A DNA stretch of 64,000 nt, taken from positions 4,243,501 to 4,307,500 of the forward strand of contig NZ_JAFIBW010000001.1 in NCBI RefSeq assembly GCF_017833295.1. Direction: 5' to 3'. Each line of letters opens with the position of its first letter. Within the stretch, counting starts at the first letter, position 1. Made by a program: the position numbers and the translations under genes. This stretch comes from Methylobacterium sp. PvR107 (GTDB lineage Bacteria > Pseudomonadota > Alphaproteobacteria > Rhizobiales > Beijerinckiaceae). Below are positions 12,593 through 20,837 of this stretch, in pieces. The notes below the pieces were generated by a model that saw only the letters and a program-made list of their open reading frames with translations, was not told where the DNA came from and searched no databases.

Positions 12593-12616
12593 GACCTTAA
12601 CGCCAGCATTAAGGTC
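12593..12616. repeat. Perfect hairpin upstream of IS66-B tnpA
   Basis: GACCTTAA (12593-12600) and TTAAGGTC (12609-12616) form a perfect 8-bp stem with an 8-base loop, 15 bases upstream of the tnpA start. It may mark the outer region of IS66-B or be a regulatory site limiting transposase expression; there is no T-run. Confidence 0.5.
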
Positions 12617-12715
12617 AGACGTCGGGCACGAGGCCCCGTCTCACAAGGCGGCTCTCACCGGAGGCGTACGGTCCGGTTTCATTGGAATCCGGTGCTCAGG
12701 TGAAATCGGAAGCGT

Positions 12716-13450
12716 TCAGGGTTTAATGTCTCTGTCGCGAAATATTGGAATAGGGGATTGGCGGGCAGCGTGGTCGTAGCCCCATTGGACACTTTGACTC
12801 CCAATGTAAATTCCGATTGGTGTGATCACAGCAGTAAGGGCAAGCTGAGCGATTGCGTGCCGCTTTAAATTCGATCGATAATTCTGGATTGCAATAAGTA
12901 CTGCAATTAATCCAAATAAAGGCGGGATTAGACCGAGACCAATCAAAGGAGACAGGTAACCGGCAGTTATCATAAATCGCTGGTGAGAAGCATTGGATGA
13001 CTTATCAATTTCCTTCCAGAAATCTTTCTCGCGCATAGTCCGTGGTATACGAGGGGACGGCGCCGTCAGCAGGCGCGCTAGTCCTTTGAGTCTTCCAGCA
13101 GTTTCGCTTAATGTGGCTAGGGACGAGTCCGTCATTGCAGAAGGTTCGGTTTTGAGTACCTTCGCAATATCTACGATCTGTGCTGCAAGTTCCTCGTTCT
13201 CTCTTGTGGATAATACTCCGTAAAAAAGTGATGACCCGTTCTCCCCATGAACTCGGATCTCAGATGCTAACCGCGCAACGTCTGACGGTGAACCTTGCTT
13301 GATCGACTCGGCGGCCTTATCGATTAGGACCGCAACATCATTGAGGTACTCAGCAATTTCCTTTCTTCTTGCCCGTTCGGCTTTTAACAACTCGCCGACC
13401 GAAATCCGCAATTTGTCTGCGAAGCCGAGAAATGCGGAGAGGTCGACCAT
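12716..13450 (-). CDS. Hypothetical protein with C-terminal membrane hairpin
   Basis: 244 residues. About 150 cytoplasmic residues rich in charged helix (ELLKAERARRKEIAEYLNDVAVLIDKA) are followed by two hydrophobic segments, near residues 160-188 (AGYLSPLIGLGLIPPLFGL) and 201-219 (QLALTAVITPIGIYIG), and a short polar tail. This topology resembles membrane-anchored accessory proteins, but I recognise no family. It is AT-richer than the IS genes next to it. It lies downstream of the patatin gene on the same strand, though 380 bases separate them, so co-transcription is uncertain. Confidence 0.7.
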   Translation of the reverse strand: MVDLSAFLGFADKLRISVGELLKAERARRKEIAEYLNDVAVLIDKAAESIKQGSPSDVARLASEIRVHGENGSSLFYGVLSTRENEELAAQIVDIAKVLKTEPSAMTDSSLATLSETAGRLKGLARLLTAPSPRIPRTMREKDFWKEIDKSSNASHQRFMITAGYLSPLIGLGLIPPLFGLIAVLIAIQNYRSNLKRHAIAQLALTAVITPIGIYIGSQSVQWGYDHAARQSPIPIFRDRDIKP

Positions 13451-13830
13451 GGTTTTATCGCCCGCGATTATCTGCCCAATCTTACACGCCTATCGACACC
13501 AAAGAAGGGGTCATCGCCCGAGCCTCACGGATGGCAGCTTTTAAGCGACGATTATGTCACCGTAGACCGCCCTGTCGCCCTTTTTCATCCCTCTCACTGT
13601 CCCGCTGGCCGACCATTAACGTGCCACAGCTATCCCCCACTGAGAAGCGAACTGAATTCGGTGATCGTGTTTCAACCCACATCGATTGCCAGTGCGTGTC
13701 TGGCCATGGTCGCAGCCATAGGGGCATTGCTGCAGATCAGGTTTGGGCCGCGTCCTCCCGTCACAAGTGTTTCGACGGCGAAGCACAATTTCGCCGGCAG
13801 GGTGTGCATCTACGCGTCATAGCTATGGGT
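13451..13830. other. Intergenic, no convincing gene
   Basis: 380 bases between the membrane protein and the patatin gene. A plus-strand frame of about 51 codons around 13665-13820, with a hydrophobic stretch (ASACLAMVAAIGALLQI), could be a remnant, but it has no recognisable partner. No terminator or repeat stands out. Confidence 0.4.
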
Positions 13831-14904
13831 CTATTCAGCATTGCCCTCGATCGGCAATGCCCTTTCAGGCAACACATGCTCCGGATTAAGTTTCCTATAG
13901 AGCAAGTTGGCAATCTCGTCTATTTGGGAGTCATGACGGTCCACCAGCATCCTAGCAAATACCTCAAGTTCCGCCATGTTTTCTTCACTTGAGTCGTCTA
14001 GATCGTCATTTCCAATTGCAAGTTGTCCGTCAATTTTAATATATCTCCTAGTCCCGCCAGGACGATTAAGCGTTTGATTAAGCATCATATAAGTCGACTC
14101 TGCTTGTCCGGAACTCAAAATGGACAAGAGAGGCACTCCACGTCTTGGACTGACCCAATTTACAAATCCCCAATTCTTTACCTCGTGGTACATGTATGGA
14201 CGCGACTCTCGACCTGTTCCGAGTGATATGATCGTTAGATCTTCTAATGGATAGCCAAGCGTATTGGAAAAATGAAGCCCTGCCAGGGCGGGATCATTCA
14301 TAAACACACCACCATCTATGAGTGTCCGGTATGATTTCTGATCATCATGTAGGATACGTGCAGGTGCGAAATAGGTCGGGGCGGCTGTAGATGCCCGCAC
14401 CACATCTTTCACAAGCATTCTAGACGTCGTGTTTTTCTCGTCATCAATGTTCGTCATAAAAACAGGTTTTCTAGTCTCTATGTCGTAAGCAGTGTAGACA
14501 ACGTTCGTTAACGCCTCTCCAATAGTGGCAGTGCGTAACGTGCGTTTTAATATTTCATCTAAGTATCCATGGTCGTATTTCTCGTCAATTATGTTGAGGA
14601 CGTCGCGAATTTTTTGGAAAAGCGTTCTTGGAAATATAGATCTGACGTGTTCTCTAAAGAAATCAACCACGTGATCCGGATGCATAACTGCTTCATTAGA
14701 ATCAGGCCCATTCGGGGTCGTAATTGCCGATGCAACGATAGCTCCCGCAGATGTTCCAACGACGAGATCAAAATACTCGTGAAGACCTCGAATGTTCTCC
14801 GGATCGATTTTTTTGATCCTTCTATATATTTCGGACAACACGAGAGCTGGAACGATGCCCCTCACGCCTCCCCCGTCGATCGTCAATATTATTCTGTGCG
14901 ACAT
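13831..14904 (-). CDS. Patatin-like phospholipase family protein
   Basis: 357 residues. All patatin catalytic elements are present: oxyanion loop DGGGVRG (residues 10-16), nucleophile elbow GTSAG with Ser52, and the dyad Asp197 in DGG. Patatins are serine acyl hydrolases acting on phospholipids or acylglycerols. The N-terminus starts straight at the catalytic fold with no signal peptide, so it is cytoplasmic, like cPLA2/CapV-type bacterial patatins. Upstream is GAGGAGA at good spacing before the ATG at 14904. The gene is AT-rich and lies in the island. No nucleotide cyclase or other CBASS component is nearby, so a defence role is only a possibility. Confidence 0.88.
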   Translation of the reverse strand: MSHRIILTIDGGGVRGIVPALVLSEIYRRIKKIDPENIRGLHEYFDLVVGTSAGAIVASAITTPNGPDSNEAVMHPDHVVDFFREHVRSIFPRTLFQKIRDVLNIIDEKYDHGYLDEILKRTLRTATIGEALTNVVYTAYDIETRKPVFMTNIDDEKNTTSRMLVKDVVRASTAAPTYFAPARILHDDQKSYRTLIDGGVFMNDPALAGLHFSNTLGYPLEDLTIISLGTGRESRPYMYHEVKNWGFVNWVSPRRGVPLLSILSSGQAESTYMMLNQTLNRPGGTRRYIKIDGQLAIGNDDLDDSSEENMAELEVFARMLVDRHDSQIDEIANLLYRKLNPEHVLPERALPIEGNAE

Positions 14905-15113
14905 AATAGGTCTCCTCGAAGAGACGAAGCGAACTTTGTCTTAGATTTTGTTTTTATGTGATTTTCACAACGGGTATTGGATTTCTGATTATGTTTGGGC
15001 GGATTGTTTTGGTATTATTGTCGAGTTTTAAATTCAGAGGCTTCAGAGCGCAAGATATTTTATAGGCACAAGCATTTTTTATAACAGGGACGGGCACCAG
15101 TGGGAAGTCGGTA

Positions 15114-16021
15114 CTAATTTAGCTCTGCTCCATATGTCCGTCCGGCGACTCCTGCCAGTCGGTGGTTCCAAGCTAACCGATCGTACCATTCCTTGGGCAC
15201 TTCAGTGATCCCGTATAACGCTCCCGCAATTTGCCCGGTCACAGCGGCAATCGTATCAGCATCATCCCCGAGGTTGAACGCTAGGAGGACTGCATCTCTG
15301 AAGGTGCTCGTCTCGCTCAGGCACCAAAGAGCAGCCTCAAGGGTATGGATGACGTAGCCGGAGGATCGGATTTCGGATCGTGCTTTCCCTTTGTACGAAC
15401 CATCCATAACCGCCTGAACGCCGGGACAAAATGGGCCATAGGACGCGGAGAGAACGTCCCTGAGCGACTTGCCACCTATGAGAGAGGCAAGGATGGTCGC
15501 GAGGGCTTCACAGGCGTCCACGGCTTCGGCCGCACCGTGTGTGTGGTGTAGCTTTGCCGCCGACTGGCATCCTTCAAGCGTTCGGGATCGTTCCAATAGC
15601 GTAGAGCCACCGGAGCGAGACGCATGATCGATCCGTTTCCCCCGGTCCTGGCATCGGTCGGTCCGGCTATAGGGTCGTCCGTGCGTCGGAACTGTTCCAG
15701 CGCATTGCGAGTGGTCATAACGATATCGAAGCATCGGCCCGTGCACGAGTTCTCACCGGCTTGATACCACCGGCAGAACCGTTCCATCAGGTCCCGTTCG
15801 TCCAACCCATCACAGGCTATCTGCGACTCAGCCAGACATAGCGCCATGGCTGTGTCGTCCGTCCATTGCCCGGCTTTCAGATCGAACGGTCCGCCACCCA
15901 CCATGTCATAGACCGGTGGCTCCGCATCCCTGACCTCGAATTCCAGGGTGGTTCCGAGAGCGTTCCCGACCGCAAGGCCTATGAACGCGCCCAAGGCTCG
16001 ATCCCGCACGGCTTCAGACAT
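15114..16021 (-). pseudogene. ADP-ribosylglycohydrolase (DraG-like), frameshifted at a dinucleotide repeat
   Basis: Two overlapping frames together encode a complete ~300-residue ADP-ribosylglycohydrolase. The first frame (from 16021) has ALGAFIGLAVGNALG and the metal-binding WTDDTAM (residues 53-59); it is in register up to SRRQSYTTH. The second frame supplies GAAEAVDACEALATILASL and the C-terminal metal site NLGDDADTIAAVTGQ. The switch lies in (GT)4G at 15537-15545; removing one GT unit restores one frame. As written, the first frame would end after about 181 residues. Such enzymes remove ADP-ribose from protein side chains or small molecules using two metal ions. The start overlaps the phosphatase stop by eight bases, so they form an operon. 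Confidence 0.85.
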
Positions 16022-16637
16022 TCAGCAGCCCTTGTTGGAGAACGTAGGCTTCCTGAGCGGGCGTCTCGATGGCTCCGGGCCTAGCCGCTCGGACTTGTTC
16101 AATCGCCTGTTTCGGGTCCGCGCCCATCATCACCATAAGCTTGGCCGCGATTATGCCTGCGCGCCCAAGACCCCCACGGCAATGTACGACCACCGACCCG
16201 CCCTGGTGAAACTGTTCGAGGATGCGCGGCCCTATCGTTCGCCAAGCTGCATCGAACGCTGGACCTGGAACACTCACGTCGGGAATGGGTGCATAGTGCC
16301 AAGCAAGGCCGGCATCCCTCACCGCTTCAGGCAAGCCTTTCACGGACAGTAGGTCGAACTCGTGGGCTTCCAGAAGGGTAAGCACCGACGAGGCTCCCCA
16401 ATCGCGGATCACGGCCACGTCCGCCTGTAGGTCTCTCTCCCACGCCCCACCGGCTGATGTGTCATCGACTTTACCGGGACAGAATGTGATCCCTAGGCGA
16501 GCCCCACTCTCTCCTACAGGTATGGTTCCGATCTGTAGCGGATGTGTAACGGAATTTCTGATCGTTCGCTCAGTCCTCGGTCGGCTGTGATTTCCGAAAA
16601 CAGCGTACCCGACGTGCCAAATATCGTCCTTCGCCAT
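16014..16637 (-). CDS. Dual-specificity / tyrosine phosphatase family protein
   Basis: 207 residues from the ATG at 16637, chosen because GGAGGAAAA lies just upstream; a longer frame to 16667 lacks such a site. The active-site loop is VHCRGGLGRAG with Cys153 and Arg159 (HCX5R), and Asp120 in PIPDVSVP is the likely general acid. The region WGASSVLTLLEAHEF matches the CDKN3/KAP-like branch of dual-specificity phosphatases. It overlaps the ADP-ribosylglycohydrolase start by eight bases, so the two are translationally coupled, and a shared nucleotide- or ADP-ribose-linked substrate is plausible but unproven. Confidence 0.87.
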   Translation of the reverse strand: MAKDDIWHVGYAVFGNHSRPRTERTIRNSVTHPLQIGTIPVGESGARLGITFCPGKVDDTSAGGAWERDLQADVAVIRDWGASSVLTLLEAHEFDLLSVKGLPEAVRDAGLAWHYAPIPDVSVPGPAFDAAWRTIGPRILEQFHQGGSVVVHCRGGLGRAGIIAAKLMVMMGADPKQAIEQVRAARPGAIETPAQEAYVLQQGLLNV

Positions 16638-16708
16638 TTTTCCTCCGATGCATTTATCATAACACACCGGAGCGACAGAGAAAATGGTAAGCTGTTATTA
16701 TAGTATGG

Positions 16709-17278
16709 CTATCGAGGCATCACGTGGGACGGAGCGAGACTGTTTAACAAGCGGTAGACCGAAGCCCGCGCCACCTTCAGTTCTCTTGCGATAGCAGTGG
16801 CGCCCATTCCCTGTGCAGCAAGAGCCTTTATCCGCTCAGGATCGATGCTCGGTTTGCGGCCCTTGTAGACACCTTCGGCCTTTGCCTTCGCTACGCCTTC
16901 CAGTTGCCGCTCTCGCCGTATGGCCGTTTCGAACTCCGCAAAAACCCCAAGCATCTGCAAAAAACAGCGTCCAGCGGCTGTGGACGTATCGACAGGCTGC
17001 TCGATCACCTTGAGGGAAACACCCTTCGCTTCGAGCCGCTTCACGATGGCTGCGAGGTCCCCAACTGAACGGGCTAACCGATCGATCCTCGTTACCGTTA
17101 TAGAGTCCCCAGCCCGCGCGAACTGTATGATTGTTTCCAGTTCGATTCGGCCTTCCAGCTTGGTGCCCGTCTGCGTCTCGGATCGGATGACATCACAACC
17201 TGAGTGACGCAAAGCCTCTTGCTGGATGGCCAAGCTCTGTGATGAACTGCTGACCCGGGCATAACCGTAGATAGCGAT
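16709..17278 (-). CDS. Serine recombinase (resolvase/invertase family), start codon reads ATC
   Basis: A small serine recombinase of about 190 residues. The conserved N-terminus IAIYGYARVSSSSQSLAIQQ, which holds the catalytic Ser after YARV, is encoded only if translation begins at 17278, where the codon is ATC instead of the usual ATG; GAGAGG lies five bases upstream at the right place. The first ordinary start is a TTG at 17233, after the catalytic Ser, which would give an inactive protein. The rest is intact: TRIDRLARSVGDLA, FAEFETAIRRERQLEG and a C-terminal helix-turn-helix (GMGATAIARELKVARASVYRLL). ATC can start weakly, so the gene is either poorly expressed or a fresh pseudogene. Confidence 0.8.
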   Translation of the reverse strand: MAIYGYARVSSSSQSLAIQQEALRHSGCDVIRSETQTGTKLEGRIELETIIQFARAGDSITVTRIDRLARSVGDLAAIVKRLEAKGVSLKVIEQPVDTSTAAGRCFLQMLGVFAEFETAIRRERQLEGVAKAKAEGVYKGRKPSIDPERIKALAAQGMGATAIARELKVARASVYRLLNSLAPSHVMPR

Positions 17279-17556
17279 GGAAGCCTCTCTGTCTCGTTAG
17301 ACTCTAGACCCTCCCACCATACCGTCTCGGAACGCTAGAGTCGATGCTAAAAAGACGTCTGGAATGCCCCCGGTGTGTCTCGTGCCAATGTCTCTTATGA
17401 GTATACGCTAATGACATACGTTCAGGTATTCGTCGCCTGCGATATGTTGCGATAATGTCTTACGCTTTCTGCGACAGGTGTAAGTAGTTGTGAGATGCGG
17501 CTATATCGATTGAAAGCTTGGCCGAATAAGATCAGAAGCGGAGGAATAAGAGCGCG

Positions 17557-18333
17557 ATGTCAGACTTGATGGATTATATTAGAGAATTTAGCTGCGACAG
17601 AGGCGAGTTGCCGCTGGTTCACACAACCGACAAGTTCACATTGCAGCTTATTAGAGATAGCAAGCGTCTTGAAACGAAAGAAGACTCCGTCTACAATGGC
17701 GAGAAATTGTTATACATGTTCTATGGTAGACCATCTTTCCGTGTAAACTCTAATATAAATCATACGTCAGCTTCTTTTTTTGCGCCAGTTTGTCTTATAT
17801 TCGATAGGGATCTATTGGGAAGCGCATATCGAATCATGCCGTTCGATACGGGGGCGCACCATGACGGTATGCTGAAAGAAACAATTCACAAGAGCATGGA
17901 TAGGAGTAGATTTGCTCTTGACGTAGATCCCGACTCTCCGATGAAGTTGATTAAATGCTTCTATGGAGACGAGATGTCTTACTTGGACAATAGACCAAGT
18001 CATGGCGTTGTTGATTTGGACGAATTGCAAAAATCTCAAAAGCATTATGTCGAGGCATACTACCATCTTGTTCACCATCGATCTAACTCAGCGTTAGACG
18101 AAAGGGTCAATGCTGTGGAAGTGCAATTCGATAAAGACATTGACATCGCTGGGCAGCTTCGAGCCGTGATCCTGCCGTCGCGCTTCTTTACTGCCGAAGT
18201 AATAACTAACATTGAAAACGAATTTGCCGCCACTGCTATCATGTACGATATGCCAGCAACTTATAAGCCTTCTGAGCTTATGAATACAATATATGAAAAA
18301 GTGAAGAACTTCATTGTAAGCAATAGAGTGTAG
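17557..18333 (+). CDS. Unrecognised protein, first gene of a two-gene island operon
   Basis: 258 residues, AT-rich with many rare codons for this host; GGAGGAATAAG precedes the ATG. No signal peptide or membrane segment. Notable blocks are LPLVHTTDKFTLQLIRDSKRLE, YMFYGRPSFRV, PVCLIFDRDLLGSAYRIMPFD and RVNAVEVQFDKDIDIAGQLRAVILP. The order (His-Thr in a strand, an aromatic-rich YxFYG strand, and a late VEV strand) is reminiscent of ADP-ribosyltransferase folds such as DarT or PARP-like proteins, but I cannot align a full motif and treat this as a weak inference. Four bases separate it from the next gene. Confidence 0.7.
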   Translation: MSDLMDYIREFSCDRGELPLVHTTDKFTLQLIRDSKRLETKEDSVYNGEKLLYMFYGRPSFRVNSNINHTSASFFAPVCLIFDRDLLGSAYRIMPFDTGAHHDGMLKETIHKSMDRSRFALDVDPDSPMKLIKCFYGDEMSYLDNRPSHGVVDLDELQKSQKHYVEAYYHLVHHRSNSALDERVNAVEVQFDKDIDIAGQLRAVILPSRFFTAEVITNIENEFAATAIMYDMPATYKPSELMNTIYEKVKNFIVSNRV

Positions 18334-18337
18334 ACAT

Positions 18338-19693
18338 ATGTCTGACGATATTAATGAATGCGACGCTCCAAAAAAACTTATCGGATACTTAGAAATAGAC
18401 ATAGATCCACCTACTTTTTTAATTCCGGTATTTCAGGATTTAGATAGTGATGCACTTTTGATTCAGGTCGCCGGAATAAACGATGAAATAATTTCGTTCG
18501 ACAAAGCGCCACCCATCATCCGAAAAATTGTCTATCCCGAAATTGTTATAAGGCGTATTGGTGACCCTGTTTTGTTTGGAATCTTTGCAGGCGGTTCGGC
18601 GCCCTTCTTTGGCAATAAGGAAGCTCTAAAAATTAAAATGAAAGAGCATCTTGATGTCGGCGAGTTAGAAATGACGCCTGCATTTGCGTCCAGCGTCGCG
18701 AAATACGTGGAGGATAAAAATGAGGTGACTCGTCTCAAAATGAAAATTTTTGCGGAGACTCCGGCAAATCTCGTGGCTACACGAAAGTTTTTTTTAGAAA
18801 ACAATATCATCCGGGAAGACCTATACGAGGCCTTTCCACAAGATCAGCATGAAATTATTGCGATGACTCGCATATCTATAAGTGGTCAGCAAATAAGCAT
18901 AAAAATTCCCGAAACGGCTTCTCAGCAAATCAGGAGAGCGTTGGGTAGTAGGGTTAGCGAAACTTTCAAAAAATTTACATCCCTTGATAGTGTGAGCGTA
19001 AGCTTTGAAGAAGATGCTCACGTCGAGTCTCAAATCATCCAGAGTATCAAGGCCGGACAATTCGATTTTGATCCGGCAATACTTGATCACCCGGAGTGCA
19101 GAAGTTATATATATTTTAAGTCGTCGATGATTCTAATCCCGGAAGCTGCCGAGCGTCATCTTAGTTACGGCCTATCTCAGCAGAACGCTTTGGATGAACT
19201 TTTGGATCCTTCCATAGGCATAAAGGCGATATCATTTAGTACCGCCCGCAGGATTGTTGGTGCGGAAAGCGTTTCGCTGGTCAGTGCAATGTTGTTCAGA
19301 TACATGATTTTCGGTTCATTGATGGATGCAACTCATAATACTCGATTCCGTTTACATGCTGCAATAGTCTCTGTTGATCTGTCAAGACTGCCGGAGGACT
19401 ATGCTCAAAAACTTGGGTCAATATATCGAAGGGACCTTGAGCCAAACGAGATTTCAAAGACGTCTTTATTGTCACTCTCAATGATAAGTTTTGCATGTAG
19501 AAGACTCGAACTTGAATTGCAGCGCGTCGGTCCGGCGATTAATATGCGCGTCAACTCGTATTATTCGCCTGCTAGGATGAACAGGAGCTTCCTTGAGGCC
19601 TGGAGTCTGTATTGCAAAGATGAATTCCAGACTGGCCACGTCGACGAATTAACGAAGTTCCTTCCACTTGGATATGACATGCTTGATGGGTGA
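18338..19693 (+). CDS. Unrecognised 451-residue protein, second gene of island operon
   Basis: Starts four bases after the stop of the preceding gene, so the two are certainly co-transcribed. No membrane segment or signal peptide. The N-terminal third is beta-rich (KKLIGYLEIDIDPPTFLIPV, LLIQVAGINDEIISF, GIFAGGSAPFFG); the rest looks mainly helical, with charged helices such as NKEALKIKMKEHLDVGELEM and SLSMISFACRRLELELQRVG. I see no nuclease, ATPase or helix-turn-helix motif. AT-rich codon use like its partner points to joint horizontal acquisition. A role as partner, inhibitor or sensor for the first protein is inference only. Confidence 0.7.
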   Translation: MSDDINECDAPKKLIGYLEIDIDPPTFLIPVFQDLDSDALLIQVAGINDEIISFDKAPPIIRKIVYPEIVIRRIGDPVLFGIFAGGSAPFFGNKEALKIKMKEHLDVGELEMTPAFASSVAKYVEDKNEVTRLKMKIFAETPANLVATRKFFLENNIIREDLYEAFPQDQHEIIAMTRISISGQQISIKIPETASQQIRRALGSRVSETFKKFTSLDSVSVSFEEDAHVESQIIQSIKAGQFDFDPAILDHPECRSYIYFKSSMILIPEAAERHLSYGLSQQNALDELLDPSIGIKAISFSTARRIVGAESVSLVSAMLFRYMIFGSLMDATHNTRFRLHAAIVSVDLSRLPEDYAQKLGSIYRRDLEPNEISKTSLLSLSMISFACRRLELELQRVGPAINMRVNSYYSPARMNRSFLEAWSLYCKDEFQTGHVDELTKFLPLGYDMLDG

Positions 19694-19706
19694 TTCATTG
19701 CTCGCC

Positions 19707-20183
19707 CTAATATCGTATGAACATTGGCTCAAGCTTCAACCATGCTCCGTCCGCTATTCCACCAGTGGTATTATAACGAGGGAAGCGGTCTATCGCGTCC
19801 GTCAGCATTTCGAGGGTGGGTGTTTCATATCGCCGACCCACAGATGCAACACGATGGCCGGTGATGGCGTCGCGTAGACGTTCCTCGATGCCAGCTCCTA
19901 AGGCACGGGTCTTCCATGTGTGCCGCCAGCCGTGATTGGGATCGACGCCCGGATCGAGGTTGATGGCCGCACGCACCCACTTGCCGACCTTGTGCCCTCT
20001 CAGTTCCCCCGGAGTAGTCAGGGACCGCTTTCCGTGTCGAGTAGGTTCGAAGAACAGCTGACCGGGGCCGCACGCTTCCACGAACGCCCGAAAGCCCTGT
20101 TCAATGAGATGGGAGTGGATCGGGACGGTTCGGGGTTCGGCCGTCTTCGTTGCCCTGTGAGGCTTGATAACGGCCTCTATCTC
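19707..20183 (-). pseudogene. Phage-type integrase (tyrosine recombinase), C-terminal fragment
   Basis: About 159 codons of open frame with no N-terminal half: an in-frame TAG sits at 20184-20186. The fragment reads AVIKPHRATKTAEPRTVPIH, HLIEQGF, and then the C-terminal catalytic part HGWRHTWKTRALGAGI (HxxR), GHRVASVGRRYE (His and the nucleophile Tyr). The first catalytic Arg box is only partly present. It ends 14 bases from the stop of the convergent unknown gene at 19693, and its lost 5' half abuts the histidine phosphatase gene. This looks like a scar of the recombinase that once moved part of this island. Confidence 0.82.
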
Positions 20184-20237
20184 CTACCCGGAACCGACAC
20201 ATCACCAAGCGACCAGCAACTGAGTCACTGAGCCCCC

Positions 20238-20822
20238 ATGTCCGCACTGACCGTCATGTTCATCCGTCACGCTGAGAAGCCGGGCGGTAGCTTTCCTGGC
20301 GATGGCACTACGGCTGACGGCATCACCGACGATAAGTCGCTTGTGATCCGGGGATGGCAAAGGGCGGGGGCTTGGGCGGCCTTATTCGGGTCGGACCTGT
20401 CCAGCGCCGACTATCCCCGCCCCAACGTCATCTATGCGGCCAAGCCTGAGCCGGTGACGAAGAAGGCAAAGTTCAGCCACCGTCCGTTCGAAACAGCGAC
20501 ACCTTTGGCCGAACGCCTACAGCTCCGTCTTAAAGCTGACTATGAGGTCTCACAGGAACACGAGCTGGAGGAAGAGATTCGGAAGCTGACCGGGGTCGTG
20601 ATCGTCTTCTGGGAGCACAAGGCCATCGTTACGGATCTGATCCCCGCCTTGAAGGGTGATCAGATCATTCCCGGCGTTCCTACCAAGTGGGATTCGGACC
20701 GTTTTGACGTGGCGCTCCGGTTCGATAGGGCTGTTCCCGACACTCCGTGGTCATTTCGCCAACTCTCTCCGCGCCTGATGAGTGGGGACAGCGACGCACC
20801 CTTTTCCAAGCTTGAGGGCTGA
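20238..20822 (+). CDS. Histidine phosphatase family protein
   Basis: 194 residues with the N-terminal phosphohistidine motif FIRHAEK (His11 is the nucleophile) of the RHG/phosphoglycerate-mutase superfamily, and a second block VIVFWEHKAIVTDLIPAL supplying the usual second His. It is short and diverged, with HRPFETATPLAERLQL matching the ERxxxTA region. No signal peptide. It follows the integrase remnant and precedes an MgtC-like gene by 15 bases. Substrate unknown; together with the phosphatase and ADP-ribosylglycohydrolase it makes a third hydrolase in the island. Confidence 0.82.
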   Translation: MSALTVMFIRHAEKPGGSFPGDGTTADGITDDKSLVIRGWQRAGAWAALFGSDLSSADYPRPNVIYAAKPEPVTKKAKFSHRPFETATPLAERLQLRLKADYEVSQEHELEEEIRKLTGVVIVFWEHKAIVTDLIPALKGDQIIPGVPTKWDSDRFDVALRFDRAVPDTPWSFRQLSPRLMSGDSDAPFSKLEG

Positions 20823-20837
20823 ATCAGCGGTCCGCCG

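Larger units (their letters stand above)
7694..12616 (-). mobile_element. Second IS66-family element (IS66-B), split by IS66-A copy 2; ends approximate
   Basis: The minus strand carries the tnpA (12165-12578), tnpB (11821-12168) and tnpC of an IS66 element clearly different from IS66-A. tnpC is cut by the inserted IS66-A copy 2. I could not identify its terminal inverted repeats or target duplication near 7640-7693 or 12580-12710, so the given limits are only the outermost parts I can assign (the tnpC stop and a hairpin upstream of tnpA). Either the ends are divergent from the GTAAG type or one has been lost. Confidence 0.8.

Noticed and set aside
13369..13992. A 207-codon plus-strand frame over the membrane-protein and patatin gene ends
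   Set aside because: It overlaps two better-supported minus-strand genes and has no domain or consistent composition.
13831..14904. Patatin as a CBASS (CapV) effector
   Set aside because: No cGAS/DncV-like cyclase or ubiquitin-like CBASS accessory gene is present in the window, so the specific claim is not supported.
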